Part shown: one piece after another, positions 1 to 7,689 of the stretch
How the letters are laid out: every line of letters starts with the position of its first letter
Position numbering within the stretch: position 1 is the stretch's first letter
Source of the DNA: Burkholderiales bacterium
GTDB taxonomy: Bacteria; Pseudomonadota; Gammaproteobacteria; Burkholderiales; Burkholderiaceae_C
Assembly: GCA_026932235.1 (NCBI GenBank)
Contig: JAIXKR010000068.1
Location: 1 to 43,053, forward strand
DNA: 43,053 bases
Direction of reading: 5' to 3'
Made by a program: the position numbers and the translations under genes
Notes under the pieces: generated by a model
What the model saw: the letters and a program-made list of their open reading frames with translations, nothing else
The model's database searches: none
What the model was told of the DNA's origin: nothing

Positions 1-356
1 TGATCGGCATGATCGCGCTGGCCGGGATCATCGTGCGCAACTCGATCCTGCTCGTCGACTTCATCGAGCTGCAGCTCGCGGGCGGCATGGACTTCAAGGA
101 CGCCGTCGTGCAGAGCGCGGCCGTGCGGGCGCAGCCGATCGCGCTCACGGGCCTGGCCGCGATGATCGGCGCGGTCTTCATCCTCGACGACCCGATCTTC
201 AACGGGCTCGCGATCTCGCTGCTCTTCGGCATCGCCGTGTCCACGCTGCTCACGCTCGTCGTGATTCCGGTCCTGTACTACGCGCTGTACCGGCGGCGCA
301 TCGAAGCCTCCCCTCAACCCACCCTCCCCAACCCCACCGAAGGAGTTCCATCATGA
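1..356 (+). CDS. RND efflux transporter permease, C-terminal end (partial)
   Basis: The reading frame enters from the left edge, so only the last ~117 residues of a protein normally ~1,000 residues long are present. The segment carries the conserved RND stretch with GIIVRNSILLVDF, an amphipathic loop, and two more hydrophobic segments ending in VVIPVLYYALYRRR, which fits the last membrane helices of an AcrB/CzcA-type inner-membrane pump. RND pumps export drugs, metals or organic acids with proton motive force; the substrate cannot be read from this fragment. Its TGA stop overlaps the ATG of the next gene by 4 bp (ATGA), so the two are translationally coupled. The neighbouring CsoR-like regulator and OsmC protein suggest a thiol, sulfide or metal stress context, which is inference. 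Confidence 0.85.
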   Translation, partial: IGMIALAGIIVRNSILLVDFIELQLAGGMDFKDAVVQSAAVRAQPIALTGLAAMIGAVFILDDPIFNGLAISLLFGIAVSTLLTLVVIPVLYYALYRRRIEASPQPTLPNPTEGVPS

Positions 357-580
357 CCATCGACCGCTACATCCGCGTGATCGCCGGTTTCTTCGTCCTG
401 CTGTCGCTGGCGCTCGGCGTCGAAGGCAGCCCGATCTTCGTCAGCAAGTGGTGGCTCGCGTTCACCGCCTTCGTCGGCCTGAACCTGTTCCAGTCGGGCT
501 TCACCAACTTCTGCGTGCCCGGCATGCTGCTGAAGAAGCTGGGCGTGCCCGAAGGCGGCGCCAGCTGCAGCACGCGCTGA
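353..580 (+). CDS. DUF2892 (YgaP-type) inner-membrane protein
   Basis: This 75-residue protein starts with MTIDRYIRVIAGFFVLLS and has two hydrophobic helices (about residues 8-25 and 33-52) followed by a short Cys-containing tail. This is the DUF2892 pattern, the membrane module fused to rhodanese in E. coli YgaP. Here the module stands alone, without a rhodanese domain. The family is often found beside sulfurtransferases and sulfide-related genes. The start overlaps the stop of the RND pump by 4 bp, with AAGGAG just upstream, and the CsoR-like regulator follows after ~65 bp. Cysteines occur at residues 54 and near 72. The molecular role is unknown. Confidence 0.8.
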   Translation: MTIDRYIRVIAGFFVLLSLALGVEGSPIFVSKWWLAFTAFVGLNLFQSGFTNFCVPGMLLKKLGVPEGGASCSTR

Positions 581-644
581 GCAGGGTCGGGCGGCAGTGG
601 TCACAATGAGCGCGTCCCATTCCCCTGATCCCGAGGTCTGCACC

Positions 645-941
645 ATGTCCTCCCCGATGCTCATGGACGCTGCCAAGCGCACCGAACTGCTGAATCGCCT
701 CAAGCGCGCCGAAGGTCAATTGCGCGGCATCCAGCGCATGATCGAGGAGGATCAGTCCTGCATGGACATCGCCGCGCAGATGGCCGCGGTGCGCAAGGCA
801 CTCGACGGCGCCTACGTGCGCATGACCGTGTGCTACATGCAGCAGGAGTTGCAGCAGCGCCTGCAACTGGACGAAGCCGCCGAAGGCGAGCTCGACACCC
901 TGCTCGACGACGTGCAGACCCTGCTCGGCAAGGTGCGCTGA
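645..941 (+). CDS. CsoR/FrmR/RcnR-family (DUF156) transcriptional repressor
   Basis: This is a 98-residue all-helical repressor of the metal- or persulfide-sensing DUF156 family, recognisable from LNRLKRAEGQLRGIQRMI and the following helix CMDIAAQMAAVRKALD. I chose the ATG at 645 because GAGG sits about 8 bp upstream; an in-frame GTG at 597 and ATG at 606 would add up to 16 non-conserved residues. Family members bind DNA as tetramers and release it on Cu, Ni/Co, formaldehyde or persulfide. The first ligand cysteine is present (C39), but the second cysteine (C63) is 24 residues later rather than the 29 seen in CsoR and CstR. The position equivalent to the FrmR/CsoR histidine is Tyr64. The inducer is therefore not predictable. 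It lies between a pump/membrane pair and an OsmC gene, all on the same strand. Confidence 0.85.
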   Translation: MSSPMLMDAAKRTELLNRLKRAEGQLRGIQRMIEEDQSCMDIAAQMAAVRKALDGAYVRMTVCYMQQELQQRLQLDEAAEGELDTLLDDVQTLLGKVR

Positions 942-999
942 GCTTCCCGCCGACGGCGCCCGGCCCCCACCCGACCAACCACGACCCGAGGACCCCGCG

Positions 1000-1446
1000 A
1001 TGAGCCAGAGCAAGGAAACCGTGCGCCTGACGCAGGTGCAGGACTACCGCTTCCACGCGCAGTTCGGCGAGGGCATCGCCGTGCTGCAGACCGACGAGCC
1101 GCCGCCGCTGGGTCAGGGCCAAGGGCCGTCGCCGGTGCAGATGCTCGCCGCGGCGGTCGGCAACTGCCTCAGCGCCTCGCTGCTCTTCGCGCTGCGCAAG
1201 TACAAGCAGGACCCGGGTGCGATCGCCTGCGACGTGAGCGCGGAGGTCGGCCGCAACGCCGAGAACCGGCTGCGCGTGCTGCAGATGCAGGCGACGATCA
1301 CGATCGGCGTCCCGGGTGACACGCTGCAGCACCTCGAGCGCGTGCTCGGCAGCTTCGAGGCCTTCTGCACCGTCACGCAGAGCGTGCGCGAGGGCATTCC
1401 GGTGACGGTGAGCGTGTTCGATTCGCACGGCGCGCAGCTCGCCTGA
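1000..1446 (+). CDS. OsmC/Ohr-family protein
   Basis: The 148-residue protein has the two-cysteine signature of the OsmC/Ohr/YhfA superfamily: a first Cys in AVGNCLSASL (about residue 58) and a second in FEAFCTVTQSV (about residue 126). Such proteins reduce organic hydroperoxides using their paired cysteines, or in the YhfA-like branch act on unknown electrophiles. The start has CGAGGA a few bases upstream. It follows the DUF156 repressor after 58 bp and could be its target. The sequence lacks the features that separate Ohr clearly from OsmC, so the subfamily is left open. It is cytoplasmic, with no signal peptide or membrane segment. Confidence 0.85.
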   Translation: MSQSKETVRLTQVQDYRFHAQFGEGIAVLQTDEPPPLGQGQGPSPVQMLAAAVGNCLSASLLFALRKYKQDPGAIACDVSAEVGRNAENRLRVLQMQATITIGVPGDTLQHLERVLGSFEAFCTVTQSVREGIPVTVSVFDSHGAQLA

Positions 1447-1492
1447 GCGCAGGTCGTAGCATCGGGGACCCGCAATCCAGGAGGCCCCCTCG

Positions 1493-2995
1493 ATGATCCG
1501 ACGCCGCTCCACCCTCGTCCGCGCCACCGCGCTCGCGGCCGCCGCGCTGCTGCTGCAGGCGCCCGTGCACGCGCAGTCGAAGAAGGACACGCTCGTGCTG
1601 GCGATGCAGCTCGAGCCCACGCCAGGGCTGGACCCGACCGCGGGCGCGGCCTCGGCGATCGCCGAGGTCTCGCTCTACAACATCTTCGAGACGCTGACCA
1701 AGATCCACAGCGACAGCCGGATCAGCGGCCTGCTGGCCGAGAGCTGGACGGTCAGCCCCGACGCCAGGACCTACACCTTCAAGCTGCGCCGCGGCGTCAA
1801 GTTCCAGAATGGTGAGCCCTTCGACAGCGCCACGGTGAAGTTCAGCTTCGAGCGCGCCGTCGCCAAGGACAGCGTCAACAAGGACAAGGCGGTGTTCGCC
1901 AACATCGAGCGCATCGACACGCCCGATGCGCATACCGTGGTGCTGAACCTGAAGAACGGCAACGTCGACCTGCCCTTCCAGCTCGGCCAAGGCACGGCGA
2001 TCATCGTCGAGCCCAAGAGCGCGGCGAGCAACGGCACCAAGCCGGTGGGCACGGGCCCGTACAGGCTCGAAACCTGGAACAAGGGGTCCAGCGTCGTGCT
2101 CACGCGCTGGGACGGCTACCGCGACGCCAAGGACGTGAAACTGCGCCGCGTGACGATACGCTTCATCAGCGACGTCGCGGCGCAGGCGGCGGCGCTGCTC
2201 TCGGGCGACGTCGACGTCTTCCCGCGCGTGGCGGTGCAGCGCAGCATCAAGCAGTTCGAGGGCAACAAGAAGTTCCAGGTCATCGTCGGCGGCTCGCGCG
2301 CGAAGACGATCATGGCGATCAACAACAAGCGCAAGCCGCTGGACGACGTGCGCGTGCGCCGCGCGATCCTGGCGGCGATCGACCGCAAGGCGGTGATCGA
2401 GGGTGCGGTCGACGGTTTCGGCGTTCCCATCGGCAGCTTCTACGTCCCGGGCGCGCCGGGCTACGTCGACACGACGGCGATCAATCCCTTCGACCAGGCC
2501 AGGGCGCGCGCGCTGCTGCACCAGGCCGGCGTCACGCCGCCGCTCGAGCTGACGATGAAGCTGCCGCCGGTGAGCTATGCGCGCCAGGGCGGCGAGGTCA
2601 TCGCGGCGCAGCTGGCCAAGGTCGGAATCCAGGTGAAGATCGAGAACGTCGAGTGGGCGCAGTGGATGTCGGGCGTCTACGGCCAGAAGGCCTACGACCT
2701 GACCATCGTCAGCCACGTCGAGCCGCTGGACTTCGGCAACTTTGCGCGCCCGAACTACTACTGGGGCTACGAGTCGCAGGCCTTCAATGACTTGTGGGCG
2801 CAGATCAATGCCACCGTCGACGCCGGGCGGCGCAACAAGCTCATGGCCGATGCGCAGAAGATGGTGGCCGAGGAGGCGGTGGTGGCCTACCTCTTCCAGC
2901 CCACCTTCATCACCGTCGCCAACGCGCGCGTGAAGGGTCTGTGGAAGGACGTGCCCCTGTCGGTCAACGACCTTTCGGCGATGAGCTGGCAGTAG
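1493..2995 (+). CDS. ABC transporter substrate-binding protein, family 5 (DppA/OppA type)
   Basis: The 500-residue precursor has a Sec signal peptide (positively charged start, hydrophobic stretch to about residue 26, likely cleavage after PVHA). An SBP_bac_5 domain follows: LEPTPGLDPTAG, the SLYNIFETLTK region, and AESWTVSPDARTYTFKLRRG, which is the hallmark motif near the N-terminus. Members bind peptides, nickel, opines or other small solutes in the periplasm and hand them to an ABC permease. No permease or ATPase gene lies nearby, so it is an orphan in this window, and the ligand cannot be assigned. AGGAGG sits 7 bp before the ATG. The gene is convergent with the epimerase downstream. Confidence 0.9.
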   Translation: MIRRRSTLVRATALAAAALLLQAPVHAQSKKDTLVLAMQLEPTPGLDPTAGAASAIAEVSLYNIFETLTKIHSDSRISGLLAESWTVSPDARTYTFKLRRGVKFQNGEPFDSATVKFSFERAVAKDSVNKDKAVFANIERIDTPDAHTVVLNLKNGNVDLPFQLGQGTAIIVEPKSAASNGTKPVGTGPYRLETWNKGSSVVLTRWDGYRDAKDVKLRRVTIRFISDVAAQAAALLSGDVDVFPRVAVQRSIKQFEGNKKFQVIVGGSRAKTIMAINNKRKPLDDVRVRRAILAAIDRKAVIEGAVDGFGVPIGSFYVPGAPGYVDTTAINPFDQARARALLHQAGVTPPLELTMKLPPVSYARQGGEVIAAQLAKVGIQVKIENVEWAQWMSGVYGQKAYDLTIVSHVEPLDFGNFARPNYYWGYESQAFNDLWAQINATVDAGRRNKLMADAQKMVAEEAVVAYLFQPTFITVANARVKGLWKDVPLSVNDLSAMSWQ

Positions 2996-3034
2996 GCGGC
3001 CGCGGCGGTGGCGCTTGCTGGCGAGGCCGTTTCG

Positions 3035-4042
3035 TCAGACCCGGTAGTAGCTCCGGTACCACTCGACGAAGCGGCCGATGCCGGTCTCGATGCTCGTCGC
3101 CGGGCTGAAATCCACCCAGTCCTGCAGCGCCTGCACGTCGGCATAGGTGGCCGGCACGTCGCCGTCCTGCAGCGGCAGGAAGTTCTTCACCGCCTCGCGG
3201 CCGAGCGCGCGCTCGATGCAGGCGATGAAGTCCATGAGTGGCACCGGCTGGTGGTTGCCGATGTTGAAGACGCGGTAGGGCGCGCTGCTCGTCGACGGAT
3301 CCGGCGTCTGCGCGTCGTAGGCCGGCTCCGGCGTGGCGATGCGATCGGTGACGCGCACCACGCCCTCGACGATGTCGTCGACGTAGGTGAAGTCGCGCTG
3401 CATGCGGCCGTGGTTGAAGACGTCGATCGGCCGCCCCTCCAGGATCGCCTTCGTGAACAGGAAGAGCGCCATGTCGGGCCGCCCCCAGGGGCCGTAGACG
3501 GTGAAGAAGCGCAGCCCCGTCGTCGGCAGCGCGTAGAGATGGCTGTAGGTGTGCGCCATCAGCTCGTTGGCCTTCTTGCTCGCCGCGTAGAGGCTCACCG
3601 GGTGGTCGACGCTGTCGTGCACCGAGAAGGGCATGCGGGTGTTGCCGCCGTAGACCGATGAGCTGGATGCGTAGACCAGGTGCTGCACGCCGCCGTGGCG
3701 GCAGCCTTCGAGCACGTTCATGAAGCCCACGAGGTTGCTTTCCACGTAGGCGTGCGGGTTCTGCAGCGAGTAGCGCACGCCGGCCTGCGCCGCCAGGTGG
3801 ATGACGCGCTCGAAGCGCTCCTGCGCGAACAGCCGCGCCATGCCCTCGCGGTCGGCCACGTCCAGCCTCACGAAGCGAAACCCGGGTTGCGCCTGCAGCC
3901 GCGCCAGGCGGTCGTGCTTGAGCTGCACCTCGTAGTAGTCGTTCAGGTTGTCCAGGCCGACGACCTCGTCGCCGCGCGCCAGCAGCCGCAGCGCGGTGGT
4001 CATGCCGATGAAGCCGGCGGCTCCGGTGACGAGGATCTTCAT
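3035..4042 (-). CDS. NAD-dependent epimerase, UDP-glucuronate 4-epimerase-like
   Basis: The 335-residue extended SDR has the NAD-binding TGAAGFIG at residues 6-13, D31 closing the second strand, the SSSSVYGG motif (about 127-133) and the catalytic pair Y152/K156 in LYAASKK. The N-terminal [19 protein letters not shown] and the length match the UDP-glucuronate 4-epimerase (CapI/WbnF-type) branch, which makes UDP-galacturonate for surface polysaccharides. No other polysaccharide genes are visible around it, so the pathway is not shown. The gene is the last well-conserved high-GC gene before the lower-GC region on its right. A relic of an AKR gene lies upstream of its start. Confidence 0.88.
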   Translation of the reverse strand: MKILVTGAAGFIGMTTALRLLARGDEVVGLDNLNDYYEVQLKHDRLARLQAQPGFRFVRLDVADREGMARLFAQERFERVIHLAAQAGVRYSLQNPHAYVESNLVGFMNVLEGCRHGGVQHLVYASSSSVYGGNTRMPFSVHDSVDHPVSLYAASKKANELMAHTYSHLYALPTTGLRFFTVYGPWGRPDMALFLFTKAILEGRPIDVFNHGRMQRDFTYVDDIVEGVVRVTDRIATPEPAYDAQTPDPSTSSAPYRVFNIGNHQPVPLMDFIACIERALGREAVKNFLPLQDGDVPATYADVQALQDWVDFSPATSIETGIGRFVEWYRSYYRV

Positions 4043-4150
4043 GCCGACGCTGAGAGGAGGGGAAGGCCGGGTGGCGCGAGCGGGCTCATCCGGTACGGGC
4101 GGAGCAGTCTAGCCGCGCGCCTGCACGCCGTCGCGGCACTTTCCGACACC

Positions 4151-4268
4151 CGCCGCCAGCGGATGCACCGCGTGCGCCCGGCGGATCGTCTGCAGCCCTG
4201 GCTCCGACGGGCCCCGAGTGCAGGATCTTGTCTTCGCGCACCCGGTATGCAGCCTGGACCCCTTGCAC
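4151..4268 (-). pseudogene. Aldo/keto reductase remnant (about 40 codons)
   Basis: In the gap upstream of the epimerase, the minus strand encodes VREDKILH and then, after a frame change, SEPGLQTIRRAHAVHPLAA. This matches the middle of the AKR family and closely resembles the intact AKR at 10389-11393, which reads [12 protein letters not shown]...[11 protein letters not shown] at the same place. A block of 19 bases around 4164-4182 is identical to the DNA near 10892-10910. An indel around 4206-4215 breaks the frame, and similarity stops on both sides, so no full gene remains. The rest of the gap 4043-4302 shows nothing else recognisable. Confidence 0.7.
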
Positions 4269-4302
4269 TCCTCAGTCCCGCACGTTCCGGAACAATGCCG
4301 GG

Positions 4303-4992
4303 ATGTGCAATCGGTACGTCTCGCCCGACCAGGCCGCCATCGAGCGCTTCTGGCACATCGGCGGCCACAATCCGCTCCGCTGGTGGGAGCCCAACATCTA
4401 CCCGAGGGCGCCGGGCCCCTTCATTCGCGCCGCCGGGGGCGATCGTGATCTGGTCGTCGGGCAATGGGGCCTGATCCCGGACTTCGCCAAGACGCCCAAG
4501 CTCGCCTACCAGACCAACAACGCGCGGTCGGAGGAGTTGGCTCGGAAGGCGAGCTACCGGCGACCATGGGCGCGCGGGCAGCGTTGCATCATTCCGGCCA
4601 CTTCGTTCGACGAGCCGTGTTGGGAAACCGGACGCAACGTCTGGTGGACTTTCCGGCGCAGAGATGGCCAGCCATGGGGACTTGCGGGACTGTGGAACAC
4701 CTGGACCGACGATGCCAGCGGCGAACTGGTCGAGAGCTACACGATGCTCACCATCAACGCCGACACCCATCCGCTGATGCGTCGGATGCACAAGCCTGAC
4801 CCCCGGCTGCGGCCCCATGAGCAGGACAAGCGATCGGTCATTCCCATCGAATCGGGCAACACCGACCAGTGGCTGCACGGCACGTTGGCCGATGCCGCAC
4901 GCCTGTTGGCGCTCGCGCCGGTCGAAGTTTTCGAGGCGACTCCGCTCGGGCCGACGAATCTTCGGCACCAGGGCCAGTCGCCCTTGCTGTAG
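4303..4992 (+). CDS. SRAP family protein (YedK/HMCES-like abasic-site DNA-protein crosslinker)
   Basis: This 229-residue SOS-response-associated peptidase-fold protein begins Met-Cys: the initiator Met is removed so that Cys2 becomes the N-terminal nucleophile that crosslinks to abasic sites in single-stranded DNA. I therefore chose the ATG at 4303 rather than an in-frame ATG 25 codons upstream. Other family active-site residues are visible: N73 in TNNARSEE, E104 in SFDEPCWE, and H163 in RMHKPDPRL. The motif GQWGLIP (about 53-59) is also characteristic. It protects abasic sites during replication. It stands alone between two gene relics; no SOS box was recognised upstream. YedK-type genes are frequently carried by phages and islands. 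Confidence 0.9.
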   Translation: MCNRYVSPDQAAIERFWHIGGHNPLRWWEPNIYPRAPGPFIRAAGGDRDLVVGQWGLIPDFAKTPKLAYQTNNARSEELARKASYRRPWARGQRCIIPATSFDEPCWETGRNVWWTFRRRDGQPWGLAGLWNTWTDDASGELVESYTMLTINADTHPLMRRMHKPDPRLRPHEQDKRSVIPIESGNTDQWLHGTLADAARLLALAPVEVFEATPLGPTNLRHQGQSPLL

Positions 4993-5075
4993 CGGCGTCG
5001 ACTATCCTGAGCCCCACGGCATCACGTCGCCAGCGCGCTGCGCTTCGAGGAGCGCCTGGCGGGGGGCGCCTGGCC

Positions 5076-5272
5076 GTCTTCGACTCGGGGTTCATCGAGG
5101 ACCTCCGATTCCGGGTCAAAGCCATCTTGCGTGACCCATTCGAAGGTGTCGGCAAGCCCGAGCCCTTGAAGTACCCGGGAAGTGATGTCGGGTTGCGCAG
5201 ACTGACCGCGGAAAACCGGTGCGTGTACGTCGTCAAGAGTGACCGGATGGACTTCCTCCAGGGCGCTACCAT
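5076..5272 (+). pseudogene. Decayed YoeB/Txe-type toxin gene
   Basis: The plus strand encodes VFDSGFIEDLRF and then AILRDPFEGVGKPEPLK, RRLTAENRCVYVVKSDRMDFLQ: the body of a YoeB-family mRNA interferase. Compared with the family pattern (from general knowledge), about 15 residues are missing between EDLRF and AILRDPFEG, the conserved VWSRR reads VGLRR, and the catalytic end RYHY is out of frame. The codons CGC TAC CAT appear at 5264-5272, but only after skipping two bases behind the FLQ codons, so a 1-bp loss has separated the catalytic His from the reading frame. No start codon or convincing Phd/YefM antitoxin gene precedes it. The remaining parts of 4993-5348 hold nothing else I recognise. 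Confidence 0.75.
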
Positions 5273-5348
5273 GCGCCGCCAGGCGCCGATATCTGCAGCC
5301 GTAGGCACCGGCTTGTTCCTTGGCTCGCCGCGGCTGCCAGGGCCGTCG

Positions 5349-6455
5349 CTACTGGATGCCTCGCCACCAGAAGTCAAACGACTGCGCTGTTTCATCCAGA
5401 TGTATTGGCTCGCCAATGCGGGGCGTGAGCAAGCGGTATGGCTGGCCGTGGCTGGCGGCGGCGGCGCGCTCGAATGGCTCGTCCCAGGCGTGGCGCGCCA
5501 GGCTGAAGCGCCCGGCATGGGCGGTGAGCAACGATTGGGTCGACAGGATCTGCGCCGCGCGGCTGGCTTCCTCCGGGGTCATGTGAATATCGCTCCAGCG
5601 TTCGTTGTACTGGCCCGCATCCAGCGCCACCAGATCGAAATCACCGAAGCGCTGGGCAATGGCCTCAAAATGCGGCCCGAAGCCGGTGTCGCCGCTGAAG
5701 TACAGCCGATGCTGCGAGGATTCCAGTGCATAGCTGACCCACAGGCTCTGGTTGCGCTGCAGGAAGCGCCCCGAATAGTGCTGGGCAGGCAATACATGCA
5801 CCTGCAGGTCCGTCCCCAGAGTCACACTGTCGTTCCATTCGACTTCACGAATCTGCGCCGGCAGATAGCCCCAGCGCGCGAGGTGCGCGCCGTTGCCCAA
5901 GCCGGCGACCACCAGCCGAGCCTTCGGCTGCAGTGCCTTCATCGTCGCGTAGTCCAGATGGTCATAGTGGTCGTGGGAGATCAGCACGGCATCGATGGGC
6001 GGCAGGTCCTCCACGCGGTAAAGGCTGGTGCCCTCGAACGCCCTCACCATCCATGGCAGCGGCGCGGCGTGGCCGCTGAACACCGGATCGATCAACACAC
6101 GCTGGCCGCCAAGCTGAACAAAGAAGGACGAATGGCCCAGCCACACGACGGCGTCCTGATCTGCCGGCAAGGCCGACAGATCCGTCTTGATGGCCGGCAG
6201 TGCCGCCGGCGGCTCAGGCCGGTCTCGTGATTCGAAGCGACCTCGAATAACCGCCATCAGGAACTGGATGCCCTTCAAACGCTGCGGCGTGGCGACTTCA
6301 TTACGAAACTCGCCGTCGCGGTACTGCGCGGAGGCGTGCACACGTTGCAGCCGCTCGTCCTGCGGCAACTGTCCCAGACGGGGTTCAAGATAGGCGCAGG
6401 CGCCGATGATCAGTGCCACCAGCAGGGCGAGTGCGAGCATCAAAACGCGTTTCAT
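5349..6455 (-). CDS. MBL-fold metallohydrolase lipoprotein (NAPE-PLD-like)
   Basis: The 368-residue protein starts with a short charged region, a hydrophobic stretch and a lipobox ending IIGAC (C20), so it is probably a lipoprotein. The body is a metallo-beta-lactamase fold of the NAPE-PLD/UlaG-like type: WLGHSSFFVQ (about 105-114), the zinc motif HDHYDH (161-166), a further His in LPAQHYSGR, and FSGDTGFG carrying a bridging Asp. Family members hydrolyse phosphodiesters or lactones. It is the last gene of a three-gene unit and overlaps the MFS gene by 4 bp (ATGA). Within an electrophile-detoxification cluster a lactonase or esterase-like role is plausible, but the substrate is unknown. Confidence 0.88.
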   Translation of the reverse strand: MKRVLMLALALLVALIIGACAYLEPRLGQLPQDERLQRVHASAQYRDGEFRNEVATPQRLKGIQFLMAVIRGRFESRDRPEPPAALPAIKTDLSALPADQDAVVWLGHSSFFVQLGGQRVLIDPVFSGHAAPLPWMVRAFEGTSLYRVEDLPPIDAVLISHDHYDHLDYATMKALQPKARLVVAGLGNGAHLARWGYLPAQIREVEWNDSVTLGTDLQVHVLPAQHYSGRFLQRNQSLWVSYALESSQHRLYFSGDTGFGPHFEAIAQRFGDFDLVALDAGQYNERWSDIHMTPEEASRAAQILSTQSLLTAHAGRFSLARHAWDEPFERAAAASHGQPYRLLTPRIGEPIHLDETAQSFDFWWRGIQ

Positions 6456-7678
6456 GGGCAGGCCTCGCAGGTATTCAGCGGCTGCTTCTTGTCGCCGGTA
6501 GATTCAGGAGCGCTCGAGCGCACTCGCACCGCCGCCAGCACGGTGATGGCCGACAGTGCAAACAGAATCGCACTGGCCATCAAGATGGCCTGCGGGCCAT
6601 TGGCATCGAGCAGGTAGCCGCCAAAGGCTGCGCCGAAGGTGTTGGCGACCTGGATCACCGCCACCTGCAGGCCACCAGCGCTTTCCGCGTCATCGGGCAG
6701 GCTGCGTGCCACCCAGGTGGACCAACCTACCGGCACTACGCCCAGCACCATGCCCCAGAAGGCAACGACCAGGGTGGTCACCAACGGAATGTGTCCGGCA
6801 GCGATCAGCACCGTCGCGCATACCACCAACAGCAGCGGCGCAAATGCCAGCGTGGTCTTGAGCTCGCCCCTGAGGAAGAAAGAGGACAGCGAAGTGCCAA
6901 CGAAGTTGGCCACGCCAAATAGCAGCAGCACAGCCGAAATCTGCTGTACGTCGAAGTGCGGCACCGCCTCGAAGAACGGCCGTAGATAGGTAAAGAAGGC
7001 AAACTGGCCGGCAAATATGGCGAAGATCGCCAGCATGGCTGCCGGCACGCCTGCGCGCTTGAGCACCAAAAACGCCGCCAGTGCCGGGCGATGCTCACGT
7101 GAAGGCAGCTTGGGGAACACCAGCGCCTGCCAGATCAGGCACACCAGGCCCAGCCCTGCAGCCAGCAGGAACACCCCGCGCCAGCCGACAATCTCGCCCA
7201 GAAAGCTACCCGCCGGTGCCGCCAGCACCAGTGCCACCGACACCCCGCCAAAGACGATGGACAACGCCTTGGGTACGTCTCTGGCCGGTACCAATTGCAG
7301 GGTGATGGCGGCAGCCATGGCCCAAAACCCGCCCAGCGCCAAGCCCAGCAGCACCCGCCCCAGCAGCAAGACGGCAAAGCGGGTGCTCAACGCCGTCAGC
7401 AGGCAGGACAGGATCAGCAGCAGCGAGTAGCCCAGGATCACTTTTCGGCGATCCACGCCGCGCGTTGCCCGCGATGCGAACAGGCTGGCGAAGATGGCGG
7501 CAAAGGCCGTAGCCGTCAGCGTCTGCCCCGCCATGCCTTGCGAAATCTGCAAGCCTTCGGCCATGGGCGTGAGCAAGCCGGCGGGCAGAAATTCCACCGT
7601 AATCAGGCCGGCCACGCAGGCGGTGATCGACAGCACCGCACTCCAGGCCCCGCTTGTTTGGGAGGAGGATGGATTCAT
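6452..7678 (-). CDS. MFS transporter (12-TM drug/sugar efflux type)
   Basis: The 408-residue integral membrane protein has about 12 hydrophobic segments and the DHA1-family start ITVEFLPAGLLTPMAEGL, the motif-A-like loop SRATRGVDRRKVI after the second helix, and LGRVLLGLALGGFWAMAAA in helix 4. These features match the AraJ/YdhP/PbuE group of proton-driven exporters. The pattern GGLQVAVIQVANTFGAAFGGYLLD in helix 11 is also typical. Its start lies 11 bp after the SDR stop and it overlaps the MBL gene by 4 bp, so the three form one transcription unit. Export of a toxic aldehyde or alcohol product is a reasonable inference; the substrate is not shown by sequence. Confidence 0.9.
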   Translation of the reverse strand: MNPSSSQTSGAWSAVLSITACVAGLITVEFLPAGLLTPMAEGLQISQGMAGQTLTATAFAAIFASLFASRATRGVDRRKVILGYSLLLILSCLLTALSTRFAVLLLGRVLLGLALGGFWAMAAAITLQLVPARDVPKALSIVFGGVSVALVLAAPAGSFLGEIVGWRGVFLLAAGLGLVCLIWQALVFPKLPSREHRPALAAFLVLKRAGVPAAMLAIFAIFAGQFAFFTYLRPFFEAVPHFDVQQISAVLLLFGVANFVGTSLSSFFLRGELKTTLAFAPLLLVVCATVLIAAGHIPLVTTLVVAFWGMVLGVVPVGWSTWVARSLPDDAESAGGLQVAVIQVANTFGAAFGGYLLDANGPQAILMASAILFALSAITVLAAVRVRSSAPESTGDKKQPLNTCEACP

Positions 7679-7689
7679 CGTCTACTCGC

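Noticed and set aside
4869-6230. A 453-codon plus-strand frame spanning the YoeB relic and the MBL gene
   Set aside because: Only the piece at 5076-5260 has homology (YoeB); the rest is antisense to the MBL gene or overlaps the end of the SRAP gene out of frame.
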